The notes under the pieces are model-generated. The model saw only the letters and a program-made list of their open reading frames with translations, ran no database searches and had not been told where the DNA came from. Shown here in pieces: positions 42,647 through 50,757 of a stretch of DNA of 64,000 nt. The translations under genes were made by a program, and so were the position numbers. Origin of the DNA: Mucilaginibacter_A sp050954285 (GTDB lineage Bacteria > Bacteroidota > Bacteroidia > Sphingobacteriales > Sphingobacteriaceae); NCBI GenBank assembly GCA_050954285.1, contig JBPBPL010000009.1, forward strand, positions 181,757 through 245,756. Direction: 5' to 3'. Positions within the stretch are counted from its first letter, which is position 1. Every line of letters starts with the position of its first letter.

Positions 42647-43270
42647 TTATACTAAAAATTTTAGGTGATCAGTATTGTTAAAATCAACAATATGAAATTT
42701 TCCTCCATCAAAATTTACCCGATAAAGTGTGGTATTTCGATGTGGATAACTGTCCATTTCTGTTAAAGAAAGATTGCTTAATAAGCAAAGCAAAAGGCGC
42801 ATCGCCCGGCCGTGCATACAAATTAAAACTGTGCTTTCTTCCGGGTGAGACATGATCACTTTCATCGCTTCTTTCTGGCGGGTTTGCACTTCATTCGGAC
42901 TTTCGCCATTTTCGAAACGCACATCCAGATCACCATCTTTCCAGCTTTGCATAATTTTTTTAAAGCGTCCGCGGGTTTCTTCACTTACCGCTTTGCCTTC
43001 GTAATCACCCCAAGCCATCTCATCCAAACCAGGCAATTGCTCCCAAGGAATGCCGCTATCAATAAACCCCTTTACCGTTTGATGGGTACGTTTTAAAACA
43101 GAAGTGTATATTTTATCAAACGGAATATTTTTGTAAGCACGGTAAAAAGATTCTCCCTGTTTTCGGCCGGTTTCATTCAGATTGGTATCCATGCCGCGGC
43201 CTTGTACAATGCCGGCTTTGTTAAGGTCAGTTTCTCCATGGCGGATGATGTAAAGCGTTTTTTTAGTCAT
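42647..43270 (-). CDS. Histidine phosphatase family protein
   Basis: A 207-residue phosphoglycerate-mutase-like phosphatase. The phosphohistidine motif is IIRHGETDLNKAGIVQGRG, the acid Glu region LPGLDEMAWGDYEGK, and the second catalytic His is in ICMHGRAMRLL. Substrate cannot be assigned; the position between mqnA and mqnE may be incidental. A type A motif lies immediately upstream of its start (43271). Confidence 0.9.
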   Translation of the reverse strand: MTKKTLYIIRHGETDLNKAGIVQGRGMDTNLNETGRKQGESFYRAYKNIPFDKIYTSVLKRTHQTVKGFIDSGIPWEQLPGLDEMAWGDYEGKAVSEETRGRFKKIMQSWKDGDLDVRFENGESPNEVQTRQKEAMKVIMSHPEESTVLICMHGRAMRLLLCLLSNLSLTEMDSYPHRNTTLYRVNFDGGKFHIVDFNNTDHLKFLV

Positions 43271-43283
43271 TAAAAGAAGTATA
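43271..43283 (-). repeat. Dispersed motif, type A, abutting a start codon
   Basis: TAAAAGAAGTATA begins at the base next to the phosphatase ATG, in the short gap to mqnE. Confidence 0.7.
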
Positions 43284-43311
43284 TTGATTCGTCAATCCAA
43301 ACTGATTAATC

Positions 43312-44505
43312 TCAGTTTAGAACCGGCAATTTATAAAATTTGGGCTTCACCTCATCCTCAAACTGATGATCCTGGTAGTTGGTTACCACATTATATAACG
43401 TATCACGCTCTACCGGCACACGGCCAACCTGCTTTATCAGCTCTACCAGTTCCTTCGTGCTCATGCCCGGATGCTGTTCCTCTGCTCCTGCCATCGCGTA
43501 AATTTTAGTAGTATCATCCAGCGTCCCATCAATATCATCCACCCCGAAATTGAGGGAAAGTTGCGCAGTATTACGGCTAATCATCGCCCAATAAGCTTTA
43601 ATGTGATCAAAATTATCCAAATAGATGCGGGCAATGGCGTAATTCCGTAAATCTTCAATTACAGTTGATTCTAGAACATTGGACATTTGATTATCCTGAT
43701 TCCGGAATTTTAGTGGAATAAACGTTTGAAAACCGCCCGTCCGGTCCTGCAACTGGCGCAAACGTTCCATATGATCTACCCGGTGCCAAAATTTTTCGAT
43801 GTGCCCATATAACATTGTTGCGTTAGATCGGCAACCTAATTTGTGCCATTCTTCATGAATATCCAGCCACTGATCAGCAGTACATTTATCTTTAGCAATG
43901 AGTTCACGTACTTCCGGATGAAAAATCTCTGCGCCGCCGCCAGGGATTGACTGCAATCCGGAATCCATCATCAACTTCATTCCTTCAGCATAACTAATTT
44001 TAGCTTTTTTGAAAATATAATGATATTCTACCGGCGTTAAAGCTTTAATGTGCAGATCCGGGCGATGGTTCCGGATCCGGCTGAACAACTCTGCATAAAA
44101 CGGAACATCGTACTGCGGCAGCACGCCACCCACAATATGTACTTCTGTAACCGGCTGACCGTCATACTTTTTTACGATATTGAACATGTCATCCATCGTA
44201 TATTCCCAGCCTTCCGAACGCTGTTTTAACAAACGCGAATATGAGCAGAATTTACAATCGTAAACACAAAGATTGGTTGGCTCGATATGGAAATTCCGAT
44301 TGAAAAACGTTTGATCACCATGTCGTTTTTCACGAATATAATTGGCCAGAATACCAAGATAAGGCAACTCACCATATTCGTATAAAAAAACACCTTCTTC
44401 AAATGTAATCCGCTCATTTTGAGCAACTTTTGCAGCAATAGCGCGATGTTGCGGAGAAAGCCTCGGGCTGTTGAGCAAGCCCTGTATAGCATCAGGCATA
44501 ACCAA
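43312..44505 (-). CDS. mqnE: Aminofutalosine synthase (radical SAM)
   Basis: A 397-residue radical SAM enzyme with the cluster motif CVYDCKFC (C80, C84, C87) after NFHIEPTNL. The segment LGCRSNATMLYGHIEKFWHRVDHMERLRQLQDRTGGFQTFIPLKF matches MqnE rather than MqnC, whose equivalent is less similar. MqnE joins 3-enolpyruvylbenzoate to SAM to make aminofutalosine, the step after MqnA. It is on the same strand as mqnA with the phosphatase gene between them, and its product would be processed by MqnB-D, which are not in this window. Confidence 0.92.
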   Translation of the reverse strand: MVMPDAIQGLLNSPRLSPQHRAIAAKVAQNERITFEEGVFLYEYGELPYLGILANYIREKRHGDQTFFNRNFHIEPTNLCVYDCKFCSYSRLLKQRSEGWEYTMDDMFNIVKKYDGQPVTEVHIVGGVLPQYDVPFYAELFSRIRNHRPDLHIKALTPVEYHYIFKKAKISYAEGMKLMMDSGLQSIPGGGAEIFHPEVRELIAKDKCTADQWLDIHEEWHKLGCRSNATMLYGHIEKFWHRVDHMERLRQLQDRTGGFQTFIPLKFRNQDNQMSNVLESTVIEDLRNYAIARIYLDNFDHIKAYWAMISRNTAQLSLNFGVDDIDGTLDDTTKIYAMAGAEEQHPGMSTKELVELIKQVGRVPVERDTLYNVVTNYQDHQFEDEVKPKFYKLPVLN

Positions 44506-44573
44506 AAAATTATTTCTGCAAAAATACTATAAAACTATGAACCGATAGCCGTTTTGGCCGGCGCGTAAAGCAA

Positions 44574-44586
44574 CATGCTTCTTTTA
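44574..44586 (+). repeat. Dispersed motif, type A
   Basis: CATGCTTCTTTTATGCC in the 208-base divergent gap before the cystathionine synthase gene. Confidence 0.75.
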
Positions 44587-44703
44587 TGCCTGCTTTTTAC
44601 ATTAGGTTGATGTTGTATTTGGATTTGGATCATTTTTTTGAACTACAATCAGCAGGAATAATAAATCAATTGCTGATGTTTGCGAACTTGGGTTTTTACC
44701 TGA

Positions 44704-44716
44704 TAAAAGAAGCATG
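44704..44716 (-). repeat. Dispersed motif, type A, providing a start codon
   Basis: TGATAAAAGAAGCATG: the ATG at the end is the start codon of the cystathionine synthase gene. The AAAAGAAG part could also act as a ribosome binding site at the right distance. Confidence 0.75.
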
Positions 44717-45841
44717 AAAATTGAAACCATCGCCATCCACGCAGGCAACGAAATAGATAAAGGAAACCAGGCAGTAATCCAGCCAATCACACTTTCTACT
44801 ACTTTTGAACGTGCAGAAGATGGTTCCTATCCTTCGGGATATATTTATAGTCGAAGCAATAATCCGAACCGAAATTCGCTGGAAAACGTATTGGCTAAAC
44901 TAGAAAATGGTGCCGCCGCTGCAGCTTTTTCGGCTGGGAATGCAGCAGGAATGACGGTTTTTCAATCACTCGAACCGGGCAGCCATTTGATTTGTCCTGA
45001 CGACATGTACCATGGTTTGCGCAACCAGCTGAAGCAAATTTTTGGCAAAATTCTGGAATTTGATTTTATTGATTTGGGAGATTTAAATTTGGTAGAAAGA
45101 ACCATCAAGCCTAATACCAAACTGATCTGGATAGAAACACCATCCAACCCGCTTTTAAAAGTTACGGATATCGCAGCTATTGTTTCCATCGCCCAAAAAA
45201 CATCGATAAAAACAGTATGCGATAATACTTTTGCCACACCGATTTTGCAGCGGCCTTTGGATTTGGGTACAGATTTGGTAATGCATTCCACCACAAAATA
45301 CTTGGGTGGCCACAGTGATGTTTTAGGTGGAGCTTTAATTGCTAAAAAAGCAAACGACTGGTGGCTCAAGCTTAAACAAATACAGGAAATGGGGGGTGCA
45401 ATCCCTTCTCCTTTTGATTGTTATATGACTACTCGGGGAATTAAAACTTTGCCTTACCGTATAAAAGGGCATGTGGAAAATGCCACAAAATTAGCTGCTT
45501 TTTTGGAAAGTAATTCGCAGGTTGAGCAGGTTTTTTATCCGGGATCAGCTTCTCATCCGCAGTATGAAATAGCCAAAAAACAAATGTCTGCTGGTGGCGG
45601 TATGTTGTCATTTTTGGTAAAAGGTGGGGCAAAAGAAGCACTTGCTGTAGTAAACAAAGTGAAAATATTTACTCAAGCTACCAGCTTGGGCGGTGTAGAA
45701 AGTTTAATAGAACACCGTGCTTCTGTGGAAGGACCGGATACCAAAACGCCTCAAAATTTGATCCGGGTTTCTGTTGGATTGGAAAATGCGGAAGATTTAA
45801 TTGAAGATTTAGCAGCTGCCTTGCAAGCTGTTTTGATTTAA
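44714..45841 (+). CDS. Cystathionine gamma-synthase / trans-sulfuration PLP enzyme
   Basis: A 375-residue Cys/Met-metabolism PLP enzyme. PLP lysine is K195 in HSTTKYLGGHSDVLGGAL; the opening ETIAIHAGNEIDKGNQAVIQPITLSTTFER and YSRSNNPNRNSLENVLAKLE are characteristic. Cystathionine gamma-synthase condenses O-acyl-homoserine with cysteine, but this family also contains gamma-lyases and O-acetylhomoserine sulfhydrylases, and sequence alone cannot decide. Adjacent metX and hom support methionine biosynthesis. The start codon is inside a dispersed motif; another copy (45207) encodes SIKTVC. Confidence 0.88.
   Translation: MKIETIAIHAGNEIDKGNQAVIQPITLSTTFERAEDGSYPSGYIYSRSNNPNRNSLENVLAKLENGAAAAAFSAGNAAGMTVFQSLEPGSHLICPDDMYHGLRNQLKQIFGKILEFDFIDLGDLNLVERTIKPNTKLIWIETPSNPLLKVTDIAAIVSIAQKTSIKTVCDNTFATPILQRPLDLGTDLVMHSTTKYLGGHSDVLGGALIAKKANDWWLKLKQIQEMGGAIPSPFDCYMTTRGIKTLPYRIKGHVENATKLAAFLESNSQVEQVFYPGSASHPQYEIAKKQMSAGGGMLSFLVKGGAKEALAVVNKVKIFTQATSLGGVESLIEHRASVEGPDTKTPQNLIRVSVGLENAEDLIEDLAAALQAVLI
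45207..45219 (-). repeat. Dispersed motif, type B, inside the PLP enzyme gene
   Basis: TAAAAACAGTATG encodes SIKTVCDN, next to the conserved DNTFATP segment. Confidence 0.6.
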
Positions 45842-45853
45842 AAAAGAATAAAG

Positions 45854-45886
45854 TTTGGTTATAATACATTTTTGATATTATCTTTG
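45854..45886 (+). promoter_or_regulatory. Promoter of the metX-hom unit
   Basis: TTTG (45854), 21 bases, then TATCTTTG (45879-45886): good match to the Bacteroidota promoter. It lies about 50 bases before the SAM-I riboswitch, so it would transcribe it. Confidence 0.6.
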
Positions 45887-45937
45887 AAATATTATTTGGT
45901 AGTAATACCATCGTTAATCAAATCTTTTTAAGCTTTG

Positions 45938-46046
45938 ATTTATAAAGAAGTGGCGAGAGATCAGGCTCCGTAACCCACTGGCAACCCTTTATATATGAAG
46001 AAGGTGCCAATTCCTGGCCCGGCAAATAACACCGGGAAATATAAAT
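45938..46046 (+). promoter_or_regulatory. SAM-I riboswitch upstream of metX
   Basis: The stretch has the SAM-I core: GAGAGATCAGGCTCCG, ACCCACTGGCAACC, then GGTGCCAATTCCTG with the conserved GCAACC and GGTGCCAATTCC boxes. Closing stem P1 is ATTTATA (45938) with TATAAAT (46040). A third stem reads GGCCCGG...CCGGG. The remaining leader to metX (about 157 bases) shows no obvious terminator, so translational control or a distal hairpin is possible. SAM-I control of metX in Bacteroidota is established. Confidence 0.88.
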
Positions 46047-46203
46047 TGATCAATATGAAAAATTCCTTTTCGATAAAACTTATACAGGTTTACTGTATAA
46101 AGCAGAATTACAAATCATTATATTTTACTTGTTTAGAGGCAGAAGCTACTGATTTGAACTTCTGAGTTCGTTTTTTATCCTTTTTAAAACGAATGGTATT
46201 GGT

Positions 46204-47256
46204 ATGAGCCTGCAAAAATTTACTTATCCGCCTGCTTTTAAGCTTGAATCTGGCAAGTTCTTGCCTGGACTGGAAATCGCTTACCATACTTTTGGAGAAC
46301 TTAACCTGCAGAAAAATAATGTAATTTGGGTTTGCCATGCACTAACAGCCAACTCGGATGTACTGGATTGGTGGCCAGGATTGTTTGGTGAAAAGGCATT
46401 ATTCAACCCAAATGAATATTTTATTATTTGTGCCAATATTTTGGGTTCGGCTTATGGAACCACTAATCCGCTGAGCATCAACCCCAAAACTGATGAACCG
46501 TTTTATTTATCGTTTCCGGAAATTACCATTCGAGATATGGTTAAAGCACATCAATTGCTGGCCAATCAACTCAATATCGAACGCATTGAATTGTTGATTG
46601 GTGGATCTTTAGGCGGGCAACAGGCGGTAGAATGGGCCATTGATGAACCGGAAAGAATGAAACAGCTGATTATCCTGGCAACTAACGCCAGGCACTCGCC
46701 GTGGGGAATCGCATTTAATGAATCGCAACGGTTATGCATTTCTGCAGATCCAACTTTTTACAAAAGCCAGCCTTATGGTGGAAATATAGGGCTAAAAGCA
46801 GCACGAAGTCTGGCACTTTTATCCTACCGGAATTATCAAACCTATTGTGCTACCCAATCAGAAAATGATGTACAAAAAAAAGATTCTTTTAATGCTTCCT
46901 CCTATCAAAATTATCAGGGGCAAAAATTGGTAAACCGCTTTAATTCATATAGTTACTGGTATTTAACTAAAGTGATGGATAGCCATAATGTGGCCCGAAA
47001 TCGAATCAGTATAGAAAGTGCATTGAGCAGGATTAAAGCGCGAACTCTGGTGATTGCCATTGCATCGGATATTCTTTTTCCTCCGGAAGAACAAAAACTT
47101 TTGAGCCAGCATATTGAAGATTCTGTTTTTGCTAAAGTGCAATCCCTTTTTGGTCATGATGGGTTTTTGATCGAAACCGATGCTTTAAGTAAAATTATAC
47201 AAACATTTCTAAAGAAGGGATTAGCACACTCTACTGCACTTAACAAAAGTGCTTGA
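46204..47256 (+). CDS. metX: Homoserine O-acetyltransferase
   Basis: A 350-residue alpha/beta hydrolase-fold acyltransferase activating homoserine for methionine synthesis. The nucleophile elbow is LLIGGSLGGQQAVEWA (S135); the acid is in IAIASDILFPPEEQ and the histidine in LFGHDGFLIE. NWVCHALTANSD-like IWVCHALTAN and ANILGSAYGTTNPLS are standard. Acetyl versus succinyl preference is not decided by this, but MetX of this length normally uses acetyl-CoA. The stop precedes hom by 4 bases. It is behind a SAM-I riboswitch. Confidence 0.95.
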   Translation: MSLQKFTYPPAFKLESGKFLPGLEIAYHTFGELNLQKNNVIWVCHALTANSDVLDWWPGLFGEKALFNPNEYFIICANILGSAYGTTNPLSINPKTDEPFYLSFPEITIRDMVKAHQLLANQLNIERIELLIGGSLGGQQAVEWAIDEPERMKQLIILATNARHSPWGIAFNESQRLCISADPTFYKSQPYGGNIGLKAARSLALLSYRNYQTYCATQSENDVQKKDSFNASSYQNYQGQKLVNRFNSYSYWYLTKVMDSHNVARNRISIESALSRIKARTLVIAIASDILFPPEEQKLLSQHIEDSVFAKVQSLFGHDGFLIETDALSKIIQTFLKKGLAHSTALNKSA

Positions 47257-47260
47257 TATT

Positions 47261-48448
47261 ATGAGTAAAAAATTAAATATTGGTCTGTTTGGTTTTGGTG
47301 TAGTTGGCCAGGGATTATATGACATCATTAAAACGAAACACCTGAACCTAGAAATTTTAAAGTTTGTGATCAAAGACCCGAATAAAGCACGGACTTTACC
47401 GCAACACTTGTTTTCTACTGATAAAAACAGTATTCTGCAAAACCCGGAAATTAATACAGTTGTAGAGATGATTAACGATGCTGATGCAGCATTCGAAATT
47501 GTTTCCACAGCAATGAAAGCTGGCAAAAATGTAGTTTCAGCCAGTAAAAAAATGATTGCTGAACATTTATCTGAGCTGTTAGATCTTCAACATGAATTTG
47601 GAACTTCCTTATTATATGAAGGTGCTGTTTGCGGAAGTATTCCTATTATCCGCAATCTGGAAGAGTATTATGATAACGAATTGCTGCATTCTATTTATGG
47701 CATTTTTAATGGTTCGTCCAATTATATTTTGTCTAAAGGATTTAATGATGGACTGGATTACGCTTCAGCATTACAACAGGCCCAGGATTTAGGTTTTGCC
47801 GAAACAGACCCAACAAGTGATGTTAGTGGTTATGACGCAAAATACAAACTGCTGATTGTGGCTTATCATGCTTATGGAATTGTAGTTAAACCAGAAGAAA
47901 TTTTCAATTTAGGTATCGAAAATATAGCTGTAACAGACATTCAGTATGCTAAAGAAAAAGACCTGAAAATCAAATTAGTACCATTTGCACAAAAATTAAA
48001 TGATAGGCAGGTTGCGTTGTATGTTTTACCTCGGTTTGTTAGTAAAAAAGAGTTACTATATAATGTAGATTATGAATATAACGGCGTAATTGTTCAGGCT
48101 GCATTTGCTGATCAGCAGTTCTTTTTTGGTAAAGGTGCAGGTGGCCATCCAACTGGTTCTGCAGTACTTTCAGATATTACAGCTCTGCGTTACGATTATC
48201 ATTATGAGTACAAAAAGGCAGCTGAAACCGATGGCTTGCAATTTACTAATGATATCAGCCTTGAAATTTATTTACGTTACAACCAAGATGATTTAGTGGA
48301 AACATTAGGCTTTGATCAGGTTACAGAACGCTTTTATTCAAAGCAGTTTAAATTTATCATTGGGAAAATAAAATTACAAAATCTGATCCTTCATCAATAC
48401 CGTATATCGCAAGACAACGCTTTTATTGCGGTTGCTAATCAAGGTTAA
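47261..48448 (+). CDS. hom: Homoserine dehydrogenase
   Basis: About 395 residues from ATG 47261 (a GTG at 47249 is also in frame but overlaps metX). The N-terminal NAD-binding motif is NIGLFGFGVVGQGLYDII, and the catalytic part includes YEGAVCGSIPIIRNL, IFNGSSNYIL and LGFAETDPTSDVSGYDAKYKLLI. It reduces aspartate semialdehyde to homoserine, the branch point to methionine and threonine. This is a stand-alone enzyme, not fused to aspartokinase. It is with metX under the SAM riboswitch. A type B motif (47422) encodes DKNSIL. Confidence 0.94.
   Translation: MSKKLNIGLFGFGVVGQGLYDIIKTKHLNLEILKFVIKDPNKARTLPQHLFSTDKNSILQNPEINTVVEMINDADAAFEIVSTAMKAGKNVVSASKKMIAEHLSELLDLQHEFGTSLLYEGAVCGSIPIIRNLEEYYDNELLHSIYGIFNGSSNYILSKGFNDGLDYASALQQAQDLGFAETDPTSDVSGYDAKYKLLIVAYHAYGIVVKPEEIFNLGIENIAVTDIQYAKEKDLKIKLVPFAQKLNDRQVALYVLPRFVSKKELLYNVDYEYNGVIVQAAFADQQFFFGKGAGGHPTGSAVLSDITALRYDYHYEYKKAAETDGLQFTNDISLEIYLRYNQDDLVETLGFDQVTERFYSKQFKFIIGKIKLQNLILHQYRISQDNAFIAVANQG
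47422..47434 (-). repeat. Dispersed motif, type B, inside hom
   Basis: TAAAAACAGTATT encodes DKNSI in a variable segment of the NAD domain. Confidence 0.6.
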
Positions 48449-48517
48449 TCTTTGCATCAGCAAATGGCATAAAAGCACTGATTTAAGTTTTGTAGTAGAT
48501 TTCTTTAATCAGCGTTG

Positions 48518-48551
48518 AAAGAGGTGCTCCTGGTCAGAGCCCTCTTTTTTG
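48518..48551 (+). terminator. Terminator of the metX-hom unit
   Basis: AAAGAGG, T, GCTC, a 7-base loop, GAGC, CCTCTTT, then a T run. One bulged T in an otherwise good stem, 70 bases after hom. This argues that the upstream extension of the following frame is not translated. Confidence 0.8.
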
Positions 48552-48595
48552 TTTTTAGACGTACCTCAGCAATCCGGATTTACGACATTTTTTTT

Positions 48596-49804
48596 ATGTT
48601 TGTGATCATACCGATGGCTAAATTTTTTTTACCTGCCTTTACCGATTTCTTGCTAAAAAAAAGAACTGCACTTTTTTTATGGTTTGGCCTGAGTTTTTTT
48701 GTAGCGATAAAACAAGCATTCGGCCACCTACATAACAACTACCTGATTTACAAATACACTTTTTTCAACCTCATTCATCAGCATAATTTATACCTGCCAC
48801 AACCGGACCATTATTTAGATGTTAATCATTATGGTCCGCTCTTTGGGTTGTTCATTGCTCCATTTATATGGTTGCCTGATTCTTTAGGCGTAATCGTTTG
48901 GATAATGTTTAATGCTTATATTTTATATGCAGCAATTAATCAGCTCCCAATAGTTAACTCACAGAAAAACATTGTTTTATTACTTTGTGCGCATGAGTTG
49001 ATGACTGCTTCTTTTAGTACACAATTTAATCCATGCATGGCAGCAATAATCCTGATGAGCTTCGTTTTTATCCGCCAAAAAAAAGACTTTTGGGCTGCCT
49101 GCCTGATTATTCTAGGCACATTTATTAAGCTTTACGGAATTGTTGGACTGGCTTTTTTCTTTTTTTCGGAGCAAAAACTAAAACTGATTTTGGGTTTGGT
49201 ATTTTGGTCGGTAGTATTTTTTGTATTGCCGATGGCTGTTTCTTCACCAGCATTTGTGATTCAAACCTATCGGGATTGGTTTAATGTTTTGGTTGAAAAA
49301 GATGCACAAAACGCAGCATCACTCATGCAGGACATTTCTATGATGGGTATGATTCGTCGTATTTTTCATTTCCCCGCATTGTCTAACGGATTTGTTTTGT
49401 TACCAGCATTAGCGGTGTTTGGTTCCTCCTATTTATTTATCAAAAAATATAAACAGTCTATTTATCAATTACTCATCCTGAGTTCTACCTTGATTTTTAC
49501 GGTTTTGTTCAGTTCCGGATCAGAATCGCCAACTTATATCATTGCTTTTGTAGGTGTGGCCATCTGGTTTGTCAATCTTGAAAAACCATTAACCAATGTA
49601 CAGATTGGATTAATGATTTTTGCTTTTATCCTGACCAGCCTTTCACCATCTGACCTTTTCCCCAAAACCATCAAAACCGAATATGTGGTAAAATATGCCT
49701 TAAAAGCATTACCGTGTCTACTGGTTTGGCTGCACGTAATTTATCAGACCTGGACAAGAAAAGTAGCTTTTCCATTAGTAAACAATGAATTTGTACCCGT
49801 ATGA
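48596..49804 (+). CDS. DUF2029 / GT87-like membrane glycosyltransferase
   Basis: The frame opens at 48515, but the hom terminator lies there; ATG 48596 or 48614 is the likely start, giving about 400 residues. It is a polytopic protein with some ten hydrophobic helices, of the DUF2029/GT87 type. The first loop has the charged IYKYTFFNLIHQHNLYLPQPDHYLDVNHYGP segment typical of polyprenyl-phosphate-mannose-dependent transferases, which move a sugar from a lipid carrier on the outer side of the inner membrane. The next gene, a GT2 that could make that lipid-linked sugar, overlaps by four bases, so the genes are coupled. Confidence 0.8.
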   Translation: MFVIIPMAKFFLPAFTDFLLKKRTALFLWFGLSFFVAIKQAFGHLHNNYLIYKYTFFNLIHQHNLYLPQPDHYLDVNHYGPLFGLFIAPFIWLPDSLGVIVWIMFNAYILYAAINQLPIVNSQKNIVLLLCAHELMTASFSTQFNPCMAAIILMSFVFIRQKKDFWAACLIILGTFIKLYGIVGLAFFFFSEQKLKLILGLVFWSVVFFVLPMAVSSPAFVIQTYRDWFNVLVEKDAQNAASLMQDISMMGMIRRIFHFPALSNGFVLLPALAVFGSSYLFIKKYKQSIYQLLILSSTLIFTVLFSSGSESPTYIIAFVGVAIWFVNLEKPLTNVQIGLMIFAFILTSLSPSDLFPKTIKTEYVVKYALKALPCLLVWLHVIYQTWTRKVAFPLVNNEFVPV

Positions 49805-50757
49805 AAAAATTGGTTTCCATTGTAGTTCCTTCGTTTAATGAAGAAGGCAATGTGGAAACGCTTGCTTTACGGCTAATTGATGTTTTCAAAAATTTATCTT
49901 ATAATTTTGAAATGATTTTTGTGGATGATGGCAGTTCGGATAATACATTAGAAAAGCTAAAAACACTTTCACATTTGGGAAGCAATAACTTTTTTTATCT
50001 GGAGCTTTCCAGAAATTTTGGTCATCAGAATGCTTTGAAAGCCGGTTATGACTATGCTTCCGGAGATTGTGTAATTTGCATGGACAGCGATTTGCAGCAT
50101 CCGCCAGAACTGATTCCGCAGTTTTTGGAAAAATGGGAAGAAGGATACGATGTGGTTTATACAACCCGGGAATATGCTGATGAAGCAACTTTTTTTAAGC
50201 GTAAAACTTCAGATATTTACTACAAAATTTTGAATTCTATTTCGGATACCAAACTTGAAAAAGGAACAGCTGATTTCCGTTTAATTGATAGAAAAGTAGT
50301 GAACGTATTATCGCAAATGCCAGAAAATGGCTTGTTTATGCGTGGTTTAATCCGCTGGTTAGGCTTCCGTCAATTTGCCATCAATTATGTTTGCGATCCT
50401 CGTTTTTCGGGCAAAAGCAAATACACGTTCAAAAGGATGCTCAACTTTGCCATCGAAGGTGTAACTGCTTTCAGCGTGCGCCCTTTAAATATCGCCATTG
50501 GTATAGGTTTGTTCTTTTCAATTGCGGCCATTCTATATGTGCCTTACATCCTCATCAGTTATTTTTCGGGACACGTAGTTTCCGGTTGGGCTTCCCTGCT
50601 GGCTACTATTGTATTTTTTGGCGGGATGCAACTAATGGTTTTAGGGATTATCGGGCTGTATCTTGGCAAGCTATTTATGCAAGCCAAACAACGGCCCAAC
50701 TATATTGTACGCTCTTCTAATCTGGTAAAAATTAATCATGATCTTATTAAGCTTTGA
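49801..50757 (+). CDS. GT2 glycosyltransferase, dolichol/undecaprenyl-phosphate sugar synthase type
   Basis: A 318-residue GT-A fold enzyme: opening VSIVVPSFNEEGNVETLALRLIDV, DxD equivalent CMDSDLQHPPELIPQF, and RFSGKSKYTFKRMLNFA. The C-terminus has two membrane helices (IAIGIGLFFSIAAILYVPYIL and ASLLATIVFFGGMQLMVLGIIG). This is the layout of GtrB/DPM1-like enzymes that load a sugar on a polyprenyl phosphate. It overlaps the GT87-like gene by 4 bases and the deacetylase gene by 20 bases, so the three form one coupled unit for an envelope glycan or lipid. Confidence 0.92.
   Translation: MKKLVSIVVPSFNEEGNVETLALRLIDVFKNLSYNFEMIFVDDGSSDNTLEKLKTLSHLGSNNFFYLELSRNFGHQNALKAGYDYASGDCVICMDSDLQHPPELIPQFLEKWEEGYDVVYTTREYADEATFFKRKTSDIYYKILNSISDTKLEKGTADFRLIDRKVVNVLSQMPENGLFMRGLIRWLGFRQFAINYVCDPRFSGKSKYTFKRMLNFAIEGVTAFSVRPLNIAIGIGLFFSIAAILYVPYILISYFSGHVVSGWASLLATIVFFGGMQLMVLGIIGLYLGKLFMQAKQRPNYIVRSSNLVKINHDLIKL

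Noticed and set aside
44700..44716. Type A motif as a simple Shine-Dalgarno sequence
   Set aside because: It fits at 44704, but most copies are inside genes, in either direction, or after stops, so ribosome binding cannot explain the family.
45887..45937. Possible second small RNA before the SAM riboswitch
   Set aside because: Only AT-rich leader sequence; no stable fold or conserved element that I could see.
48515..48595. N-terminal extension of the GT87-like frame
   Set aside because: Overlaps the hom terminator hairpin (48518-48551); later ATG codons fit better.
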